Positions 55,091-64,000 of a stretch of 64,000 nucleotides of DNA are shown here, in pieces (the stretch's first letter is position 1; every line of letters starts with the position of its first letter). The DNA lies in the NCBI RefSeq assembly GCF_025370935.1, contig NC_133496.1, forward strand, positions 9,744,346-9,808,345. The letters are read 5' to 3'. The translations under genes and the position numbers were made by a program. The notes beneath the pieces were generated by a model. It was given only the letters and a program-made list of their open reading frames with translations. It was not told the DNA's origin and ran no database searches. Source of the DNA: Choristoneura fumiferana. Taxonomy: Eukaryota > Arthropoda > Insecta > Lepidoptera > Tortricidae.

Positions 55091-56300
55091 CTGTAATTTA
55101 CTAAAACCTACGAAAACACATAAACGTGTATGTATTTCTCAATCACTGGTCTGACAAACAACAAATAAACTTACTCAAACTAGCTAATAGTGTAAAGATA
55201 AAATAAGAACCATCGCTAGAAAACCTGATTTCAAATTTAAAAAAAACCGCACCTAAATCGCACCCTTTTAAGAGCTCCGGTGCCACAGACCGACACACAG
55301 ACACAGACACACATAGCGGTGAAACTTATAACACCCCTCTTTTTGCGTCGGGGGATAATGACCTACTAATTGGTGGCCTACGTACAGTAAAAACTGAAAA
55401 CGATTGATATTGATTCATTGATTCATTCATTTTGAGATCCTCGTTTATCGTTTGAAATATAAAAGGCAAATCTACAATATCATCCATGTATAATGGATGA
55501 CATTTCATCACTACCTTGACACAATGTTCATAAGGTTCACTCAGAATTATCTATTTTGAGGTACGAGTTTTTTTAAGTAGTGACGATTTGTTACTACCCA
55601 ATTTTCTTCTGTAAGAACTGTTACAAATACCTACCGGTAAATGAATGATTTAATTAAACTTTCGTCTGTAAGTACAATAAACTAACTTACATCGTATTTC
55701 TTCCTTTGACATTGAGTAAAAAGATCTAAGCAAACATCATGTTATGATTTCCGTGTAGAGGGCACCTCTTTTGTTCAGTACAGTACTGCCGTTAAAATTG
55801 ACGAAGTTCCAAGAGTAAAGAATAGATGGCGCTGTAATCACTACTCAAAAATCTTTAAGGTAACACGCTATGCAAGCTCAGTTATGTACACATTTTTATT
55901 CTGACATTTTTGACAAAATTTGTTTTGTTCCAATAAACTTAATAAACGAATAAACTTTATTTAAACAATTTTATGATTTAACTTTCAGATTTTGTTCCGC
56001 GTACCTTTATTTGACCGCGATATTTTAAATCATTCTGTTAATTAAATAACTAAAAACATCAGAGACCCCAACAAGCATTCCACATAATTTATATCTAACT
56101 CTACACTGGTAATTTGTTCTTGTCAGTTGTGCTTCGCCGTTTTTAAGTGATCTTGAAACAACTGAAAAACGTCATGACTCTACTTTGAAATTTCAAATTT
56201 TATTATCCCTGGGAAATCGGAATAAATAATTATGCAACCCTGCTAAAACCAATTTATGACTCTAGTTTGTTATTTATTTATTTGTGATACTAAAGTATGC
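55091..56300. other. Intergenic; repeat tails only
   Basis: A GCGTCGGGGG repeat tail lies at 55310-55355 and a half copy of the TCACTACTTT foldback at 55520-55590. No gene is recognised. Confidence 0.45.
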
Positions 56301-56309
56301 TATTTATTT

Positions 56310-56900
56310 ATTACATACCAGATTTTGCCCCGGGTTCTCAAGTGGGTACGCGAATTTTCGCTATTCCGGTGGGGGTTCGCACAATTTACATCGTGCAAGA
56401 CTTCAAAACAGATTGGTTGGTACAAAATGTTTTTATTTCAACTCCAAATTTGAAATTTGAACATGAAATACCTATCCCGTTAAAATATCGGAACTAAATC
56501 GAGTTTAGCTCGACAGGCTAATCCGTAGCCCTTCGTCTTCGGAGCAACACTCAGCGGCCTGACACTTTTGACACTTATTTGTGTTGTTGTTATTTCGAGA
56601 TTTTATCCCTAACCCGTGGTATATCGGGATAAAAAGTATCCTATGAGTTATTCCAGACGTCCAGCTACCTACATACCAAATTTCATGACTCTTATCTAAG
56701 CGCAGCGGTTGTTATGTCGAGATTTTATCCCAATCTCGTAGGAATATCGGGATAAAAAGTATCCTGTGTGTTATTCAAGACGTTCAGCTATCTATGCACT
56801 AAATTTCATCTAAATCCGTTCAGCCGTTTTAGCGTGAAGAAGTAACAAACATACACACGCACAAATTTTCGCATTTATAATATAAGTAGGATAGGACTAG
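56310..56900 (+). repeat. Retroelement 3' tails, family F, two stacked, with a foldback family 3 fragment
   Basis: 56455-56570 carries TTTGAACATGAAATACC and AATCGAGTTTAGCTCGACAG (family 3). 56600-56895 carries GGGATAAAAAGTATCCTATG and GGGATAAAAAGTATCCTGTG as two similar units, then CGTTCAGCCGTTTTAGCGTG, AACAAACATACACACGC and TTTATAATATAAGTAGGA. Confidence 0.6.
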
Positions 56901-57005
56901 TATAAGTTTTTATTTCCCTAATTATGTAGGATTTGCGACTCTCTGCGACCCCTTATTGATTACTGATTACTACGATTATGACTCAGAGTTACGACCCATA
57001 ACGCA

Positions 57006-57433
57006 ATGAGGGCTATCGTTTTTTTCCTTTCTAGATGGCGCCACTGTTGCGTGAGGTTTTTAAGTGTGGCTTTCAAAGTCTGTTATTACGGGCGTGAAAA
57101 CAAAGTTTAGATTAAAATCATATTTAATTCACCTTAAAACCATACCATAAAAATATCGAGCAACCACCGTGTTGCGTAGCCCCGTTTTGTTCAGAACAAA
57201 AGGGAGGACAAATATTTCCGAAAGACAAAACTGTCTCAAAACACAGCCATTCATTGCCCCGTAACGCATAATTGCCATAATTAATTTCAGGTACTTAAAG
57301 CAAAATATTCACAAAAATATTCTAATTATAAATAAACCCGCGTAGCTCACCCAAAAACTATGAGATTTGACATTCGGAGACTTCACGCTACACTAGCGCC
57401 TCTAGCGGCGAATTCATACGCGATAGCCCTCAT
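57006..57433. mobile_element. MITE, 428 bp, ATGAGGGCTATCG termini
   Basis: ATGAGGGCTATCG at 57006-57018 and CGATAGCCCTCAT at 57421-57433 are exact inverses. Pairing resumes inward with GATGGCGCCACTGTTGCGTG against CACGCTACACTAGCGCCTCT. No coding sequence is present. Confidence 0.8.
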
Positions 57434-58923
57434 AAGTACTGCTACAGCCTTTAATTCGCAGCATTATTCAGGTTCCTTTGCGCACTAGGTCCTAATATTA
57501 TCTAGATCCAGTGAACCCTTGTTTCCCATACACCGGATCATACTTGTTATTCTAGTTGAGAAGGGATATGCCTCGTTACTTTTTGAATTCAGTATAGGGG
57601 CCTGGTTTTCTAAATATTTTAGTCCAATATCAGTAATATATTTTTAGTTACGATTAATTTAATAGCAAGCGATATAAAAATAGGTATACAGAGAGAAAAT
57701 CACAAGTTAATGGCGATGGCCGAAGGTGATGGGGAATAGGCAAATTAAATGAAAATGAAAGTGAACTAAATATAATAAAATTAATAAATAAAACATATTA
57801 ATGCGGCTCGTTCTATATTAAATAACCATCCGACGAATAGCGAGCCACCGTTTTAGAAGTCAGTTAAAAATGCACTAATGTAGGTTATTTTATATTATTT
57901 TTAATTATTATCTCGTATGGTATCTGCTTCCATGACATATAATACGAAAATAAAAAACATCTGTATCATTATTTATAATATTATTATGATACAACTGTTA
58001 AAATTGTATACGTCCAAGGAAACTGTAAAAAATAAACTCATTAATTTTCAGTTTTATTCAAAAATTCAGAGCGCAATAAACAAATAAATTACAAAATAAC
58101 GATAAAACCCCAAAAACGCATGTAGCATTATTTTAAAATTATTATTTGTGTACAGGCAGGCATTATTCACATTACTTCAAGAATATAAAATAATGATTCT
58201 CTAAAAATATTTTATCCAAAATAACGACAACATAACATACATGATGAGTATTTCGGCACAGGACAGTCATTTCTTAAGTCTATAATAAATAAATTACAAT
58301 AAGGTCTTTAAATATAAAGTACTTTAAATTGTCCTTTATGAAAGACAATCGAGTTTAGTACCTAATTTATCTCTTAAAATTAAAGCATTTCATACATAAA
58401 TAAAAACAAACGAGTCACATGTTTCAAGAGGTGGGCAACAAAATAAAAAAATATCACGGACTTAAAAAACAAAAATATGAAACATTGACCCGTGAAACTA
58501 AAACTTAACAAATGAGGTGATACTGAGCAGTAAAATTGTGAAAAGTTATTGAAAGGAAAAACAAATAAACATTAATCTATGAAAGTTTGTCGACTTGCAA
58601 AGATTGTATTTCATATTTTCGTGAAACATAACCTTTACTTGTTACAATCATAAGACAAAAATAAAATAACAACACAAAACAAAAAAAAATGACATCCACA
58701 AAAGGGCCTGTCTTAAACACGTAAAAATCTACCTCTATTAATCTTCTATGTAAGCCTGAGCCAGTTAAAAAACGTTGTCAACCACACAAAAAAACTTAAA
58801 AACAGAAACTTAACAAAATCAGAAACTGGGAAAATATCTTAAACAAGTAAAAGAGAACTGACAGGAACTGATTCAATATAAACAAAACAAATGAGGTACT
58901 AGAAAAATGACTTAAATATCAAG
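57434..58923. other. 3' flank and probable 3' UTR of the right-edge Osiris gene
   Basis: A minus-strand AATAAA at 58053-58058 would give an approximately 870-nt 3' UTR. 58060-58923 is uniformly AT-rich without repeats, which fits an untranslated region. Nothing is recognised in 57434-58050. Confidence 0.45.
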
Positions 58924-59097
58924 TTAGTCCTTCTTGTAGGCAGAATATGCGAGTTCAGAGACATCGTTGTATGAGCGACGGTCCCAGCCCCCACCACCGC
59001 TGCTACCACCAGATGACCAGCCACTATCATGGCCGCCACCACTCTTCTGTGCCATAATTTTCTTCAGAGCGATTATGCCTGCCAGAAGGAGAGCGAT
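58924..59097 (-). CDS. Osiris family protein, last coding exon; 5' exons beyond the right edge
   Basis: The minus strand opens at 59097 after a strong TTCTCTTTCCAG acceptor in phase 0 and ends with TAA at 58924, giving 57 residues. It begins IALLLAGIIALKKIMAQKSG, the end of the Osiris hydrophobic region. A Gly/Ser/Trp linker follows (SGWSSGGSSGGGGWDRR), then the tail SELAYSAYKKD, the LAY-type C-terminal signature of the family. No matching upstream exon (two-Cys region, DUF1676, hydrophobic start) is visible in 59098-64000, so the preceding intron is longer than 4.9 kb and the rest of the gene lies outside. Paralogue number not assigned. Confidence 0.9.
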   Translation of the reverse strand: MALLLAGIIALKKIMAQKSGGGHDSGWSSGGSSGGGGWDRRSYNDVSELAYSAYKKD

Positions 59098-60365
59098 CTG
59101 GAAAGAGAAGAATTTTTAGATAAGTATTACAATTGTAAACTGTTTGTCCTTCCCTTCCGGTGGTACGAGTATTAGCTTAAATTCACGAAAAAAAAATGTT
59201 TTTGTCAAAGTCATTCAGCCGTATTCATCTCAATATGGTTCATGTTTTTTTCCCAAAAACAGCTAAAAAAAGCAGCGCCATTTACCAATTGGGTTACGGA
59301 AATCCATCCATATGCATCTAGACACATTTATGGTAGCATTAGTTTTTACCCCTTCTTAACTTTCTTAATAGCCGACCTCTTAGTAGCATGACCAGTGGAC
59401 CCCTAGAATCTGTAACCTAAGCCCGTAGGTACATAGATCAATTTCAACTTAAATTTTCGTTTTGCGTACCCACCCGCTTACAACAAATCAACACCCCCTA
59501 ATACGGGAAATACTGAATCAGATGAAAAATTATCTTAGGTACATGAAGGACCTCGACGTCGAGATGTTTACTTATGATATTTTTTATTTTTTATGAAGAA
59601 TTGTGGATGTTGCCACAAAGACACTCACAATAGCAGAAAGACAACAATAATATTGGATACCAAGAAAACCAACTGAACCACCATTGTACAAGCAATTTCC
59701 ACGAAAAAAACACCACGACAGTTAAAAAATAATAAAAAAAATACCAAAGATCACACAAAAGAGTCGCATGTTATACCATCTATATAAATAAATCTATTAC
59801 GGCTTTGATGATAACAAAAGCCGCACGAGATTTACTTGAATAGACAGTAAAATATTATTTAGTGTATCATTTTATTACAAACACTCAAATCAAACATTTT
59901 TATGGCACACAATGTCAATGAATTCCAGAGAACACATTAAACTGATATAGTTCTTTGTGGCACGCAACGGTGTTCCAAAGTGACTGGAACTGTTACAAAA
60001 CACTGCACTGTCTTGAATTCACAATGTAGTGTTGCCAGTGTAGACATAAAAATATCATGGTAGATTTACTGTTACCGTTAAAAGTTTACCTTTAAAGGTA
60101 AGAAATTCAACGGTTTTTTTATTTTAAATGTAAAAGCATGACAGAAGGTGCTTTAGGTGATCAATGGTTTTTAAACACTTTCCAGCTACAAATGTTGCAG
60201 TAAAGGTTTCGGATCTACCGCTCCGTTTGCGATTTTCTATTGTTTATTACTTAGTGATTGGAATTACCTACGAATACATTGGGTGGGATTGCAATTACAC
60301 TGGGTAACTACCCGATGAAACTTCATAGGTAAGTAATTTAATTTAATTTTTTATAGTCCGTCAGT
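59098..60365. other. Intron of the right-edge Osiris gene, nothing recognised
   Basis: AT-rich. No coding exon or clear repeat copy is seen. Confidence 0.4.
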
Positions 60366-60369
60366 TTGA

Positions 60370-60600
60370 TCATCCTACTTCCTACTAATATTATAAATGC
60401 GAAAGTTTGTAAGTCTGTTTGTTTGTTGGTTCATTTGTTTGTTCCACACCTGAACCGAAATAAATGAAATTCGGAATATAAATAGTTTGAAACCCGGAGA
60501 AGGACATAGGAATTTTTATCCCAGAAAATTGAATAGTTCCTGCGGGATAGCGATTTACGAATTTTGCCCGGTCGGAGTCGCGGGTTACGGCTAGTTAGAA
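60370..60600 (-). repeat. Retroelement 3' tail, family F, inverse copy
   Basis: Plus-strand view: CATCCTACTTCCTACTAATA, TTATAAATGCGAAAGTTTGT, then GTTTGTTGGTTCATTTGTTTG, GGAGAAGGACATAGGAATTT and GTCGGAGTCGCGGGTTACGG. It is among the clearest copies in the window. Confidence 0.75.
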
Positions 60601-62260
60601 ATATAAATGCTGAACAAGTTTTTTTGACAATCTAACAAAAAATGAGATAGATGAAGCGCGTCAAAGTTCGAGAGTGTAGGCCCGTGCGTGACGTTAAACC
60701 GTGCTAAAAAGTGTCGCACGTTGTGACGTCATACGGAACCTTGACTAGCTATATATCTTCATCATGTTTTGTTTTATTGACAAAAGAAAAATACTTGTCC
60801 AATATTTTCTGATAATATAACTGACGGAATAATCAGCAAGTTTCTCGTTATATTTCAGTTTTTTTTTAATAACTGTAATTTTGTTTGTTAACTTATAGTG
60901 AAATTAAATATTCAGCTAAAAATATTCAATAAAAAGTCAGTTACCTCAAAAAATTAAGTCAGGTAACTTTTCAAAAGCTAAAATATTTAATAAAGAAAAG
61001 TTTTCCTTCTACCCTGGCAATACTCGTCGTTATTAGGACGTAAGCAAAACGAATTGAGCGAAAATGGTCCATCGAAGGTCGTAATGTATTACCAAATTAG
61101 TAAATCTCGTGCTGATGGGTCAGTTAATTTTTAACCATAAGTCTGAGCAATAACGTCTTTGTAATTGTATTTTGTATTTAGGTCGGCTGTTGTGTAACTG
61201 CACCCATGGGAGTTAAGGATTGTTTAGCAAATGAATTTTTACATATAAAATAAATGATAATATGAAAATGTAATATCCAACAAGGATTATGTACATTCCT
61301 TTGGAACTTGTATTTCAGACTTTAGTACCACGAACTTTAAGTCAAATTTGAAATGTGATTAGTGCAGTGCGATATTGTCTTTCACTGACTGATTAAAATA
61401 ATTGGCTTAAAATATTTATGAGGAAGGCGAATTTGTTTTTGCAATTCTTCGTAGGCTACTAGGTATTTTAAATAATAAGTTCATTTTATCAAATGGAAGG
61501 ATTCAGTACCTAATAAAATGTAATGTTGTGTGCACTTGTTAGCTTAGTTCCGTTGCTCTGAATTTTTCACAGTTTGTAGTCAAATTAATAAATTGATTCC
61601 GTTTTTTATACAAGTTATTTAAAGATAGTTAGGTTAGCTTGGCTGATTACTTCAGTAAAAAAAAACATCTGGAAATTAGGTTCATGATATAATCGCACCT
61701 TTGACGTGGTACAGTCGAAGGCATAAATATCTATACAGTCATAGCGTCAAATATACGAGTATGTATACATCGACCTCATAGTTAGTGGCATAAAGGTAGA
61801 TATTTTAGACGTTTTGGTAACTTATATATATTTACGCCCTTGACTGTACACTTAGAACATTAACCAATGTATTATTTTTATTTCAGACAAAGTCTATGCA
61901 AGTAATAGCTTGAATTTATTTAACAATTACAGGGACAAAATAATTAATTCAGAGTAATTCAAACACCGTCTGAAATTACGGCCTTTGCAAATTAAGGTAG
62001 ATACACAGTCATATTTAAAAAATGTTTCAGAACATTGACACATAAATTGTACAACTGAGCAAATAAAAGTCACTACGTTTTGCCCCACTTGCTGTTATCA
62101 CTCAGTCACTTGTTATCACTAACACCCGTAGTAAAACAATGGATGGCGCTCATATTTTCTTCAAGTCCTTCAAAATATCCAGACTTCCAAATGTTCTTAT
62201 TTAAATTGAAATTCGGATAATATGGTCATTATCCCCATTCAATATACGTTTCAATTGCGT
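60601..62260. other. Intron of the right-edge Osiris gene, nothing recognised
   Basis: AT-rich. ACTTAAGTCAGG-like duplicates near 60940-60975 (GTCAGTTACCTCAAAA, GTCAGGTAACTTTTCAAAA) are minor. No exon is seen. Confidence 0.4.
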
Positions 62261-62261
62261 T

Positions 62262-62385
62262 CGCGACGACCTAGTTAAGATCGCGGGATCGCGTTGGATG
62301 CGGAAAGCACAAGACCGGTCTGAGAGTGGAGAGCGTTGCGGGACGCCTATGTCCAGCAGGTGGGTGTCTTTCGGCTGACATGATG
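62262..62385 (+). pseudogene. RTE-like LINE polyprotein C-terminus, frameshifted
   Basis: Plus-strand reading gives DDLVKIAGSRWMRKAQDRSE. After a 2-bp insertion near 62319 the frame resumes WRALRDAYVQQVGVFRLT and stops, followed by GATGAT. It shows the same RTE C-terminal pattern as 7352-7515, from a different subfamily. Confidence 0.75.
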
Positions 62386-63075
62386 ATACGTTTCAACGGC
62401 TGGACACAGATTTCATTTCAGAACCACAGTTCAACGTATACCTAATGCAAAATGGAATTTTCACAGACACTATTGAAAATACTTCTTAGATGGGCAGATA
62501 AATTCCAAAAAACTCATAGTTCATATATTAAACAACTAAGCTACATAAATGGATGTGACAATGGCAAACTGAAACGCACGAGTATGGTTAATTCTGAAAC
62601 TTAACTATAACTCTCTTAGCTAATATACATAGTAATTGAGTCAAAATGAGTTCCCATCATTCTTTGGGCATTGGATGATGCTGTAGAGATAACTTGCGCT
62701 TGGACTTTAAAATCAAAGAGAAGTTCAACTCGTTCCTTTATCCAAGCTCATTACTCCAAAAGTTTCTGGATCTCGCACGAGGGTTAACGTCAAATATAAG
62801 CTCGACAAATTTCTCACGTACAGCTAACTTATAAAATGAGTTCGTAGCAGTAACAACCAGTGAAGATGCAATCATGCCACGGCCTTTACCTCACAAGTCT
62901 AGAAAGTTGCCTGGATCACGACCTAAGTCACAGGTCGATCTGGGGAAAGTAAAACTTTCATATAGGAATGGTGCTTCCCTAGAAAAGGGTAATTTGCCTA
63001 CGAGACACAAAGAGAATATTTTGTTTAGGGAGCCAGGACATTGAAAGAAGCTTGAGTTAGGTACGTCTGTCTTTG
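62386..63075. other. Intron of the right-edge Osiris gene, nothing recognised
   Basis: The open minus frame at 62891-63109 has no family features and runs into family C. Confidence 0.4.
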
Positions 63076-63079
63076 GATG

Positions 63080-63250
63080 GAGATAATTATGTAAATCTGG
63101 TGATAACACAATAATCTGGTAGTGAAGTCCCGGTGGTTCAGCTAGGATCGTCTCCGACGCAGAAAACCCTCAACAGCTAATGACATCGGCTTCAAATATT
63201 ATTACAAAAAACTTGAATAAAGAATTTCATTTTTAACAAAAACTTTTGTA
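63080..63250 (+). repeat. Dispersed repeat family C, partial
   Basis: TATGTAAATCTGGTGATAAC, CACAATAATCTGGTAGTGAA, CTAGGATCGTCTCCGACGCA, ATGACATCGGCTTCAAATAT, and the end TTTTAACAAAAACTTTTGTA. Confidence 0.7.
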
Positions 63251-63569
63251 ATATAGGTACCGGTAAGTTTTGGCCATGATACGAAAAGATAATTGTATTA
63301 TTATCAAATTCACCGCAACCACAACTTTAAGTCGTTCATTCAAATGCTACGAAAAAATAAATTAAGTTACAATTACACTGATATACCATAAGCATAAAAC
63401 TGTATTGTAAATTGAAAACAGATTGTACAATTTTAAATAATGCTTAAAGTTTGAAAGAGTCAGTGACTATTGCAGAAGAGCATGACTATTGTTGTTATTT
63501 ATTTAAAGTTTTGAATTTTTGGTCGTATTTCGACTAGATAGTAGTAGATATCTAATATTTAAAAAAATT

Positions 63570-63706
63570 AACCTCGTTGAGTTTCTTGCCGGATTCTTCT
63601 CAACAGAAGTTTTTCCGAACCGGTGGTAGATTTTTTTGACATTCATAAGTGCTTGTTATAGCATAGCCTAAATTAAATAAAGATATTCAGACTTTGACTT
63701 TGATTG
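63570..63706 (-). repeat. Dispersed repeat family G, inverse copy
   Basis: Plus-strand view: ACCTCGTTGAGTTTCTTGCC, GGATTCTTCTCAACAGAAGT, CGAACCGGTGGTAGATTTTT, AAATAAAGATATTCAGAC and TTTGACTTTGATTG. It mirrors 27700-27846. Confidence 0.75.
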
Positions 63707-63892
63707 AATTGAAAATGTGACCACGTACACTAAACAAGATCAAGACAGCACTATCATAGATTAAGGTATACTTTACTACAAGAGATTGCTATGTAAGTTT
63801 TGTAGGCGAGCTATCTTGTATCACTGTTTGTTTTTTTATCGATCAAATGCATAGTTTCTGTTGTCGAATTATTTACACATAATAATTATTTT

Positions 63893-63920
63893 CTCTCTCT
63901 CTCTCTTTTCTCTCTTTTTA
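63893..63920. repeat. (CT)n microsatellite
   Basis: A TCTCTCTCTCTCTCT run followed by TTTCTCTCT. No gene is seen to the right edge. Confidence 0.85.
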
Positions 63921-64000
63921 AATATTTCTATTATCTCAACGCTGTTCCCTAAAATACAGGTCAGTCCTAGTTTGGTTGTCGAAATGTACATGAGACTGTC

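Overview
The window is eukaryotic nuclear DNA and almost certainly comes from a moth or butterfly (Lepidoptera). It is AT-rich and gene-poor, with spliced genes and GT-AG introns. It also carries a dense load of small dispersed repeats: tRNA-headed SINEs, foldback/MITE elements and RTE-type LINE tails ending in (GAT)n. The species cannot be named from the sequence alone. I see no prokaryotic system, CRISPR array or virus.

All recognisable genes lie on the minus strand. They belong to the Osiris family (DUF1676) or look like diverged relatives, so the window is a slice of the insect Osiris cluster. From left to right there are five. (1) The first coding exon of a canonical Osiris gene (163-655), whose other exons lie beyond the left edge. 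(2) A complete four-exon, 175-residue small Osiris gene (21714-29268). (3) A three-exon Osiris-like gene (34566-36407). (4) A two-exon, 293-residue Osiris-like gene with a clear signal peptide (40737-44599). (5) The last exon of another Osiris gene (58924-59097), whose 5' exons lie beyond the right edge. Genes 1, 2, 4 and probably 5 fit secreted or endomembrane proteins with a hydrophobic C-terminal half. The family is known for roles in cuticle and tracheal development. Three of the five have a TATA box about 26-32 bases ahead of a plausible start site.

Between the genes: 0.7-21.7 kb is a long gene desert full of repeats, with one unassigned plus-strand TATA promoter near 17.97 kb and an AACCGGTT-containing 30-bp repeat just 3' of gene 2. 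The first intron of gene 2 holds several repeats. From 29.3 to 34.5 kb the notable item is a near-perfect 11 x 35 bp minisatellite. From 36.7 to 40.7 kb there is a nested SINE/MITE and a 517-bp palindrome. The 45-58 kb stretch is an accessory zone with an 868-bp inverted-repeat transposon, nested repeats and many foldbacks.

Many short open frames in the window lie inside repeats and were not called as genes. Splice sites, signal peptides and homology were judged by eye; no search or alignment was run.
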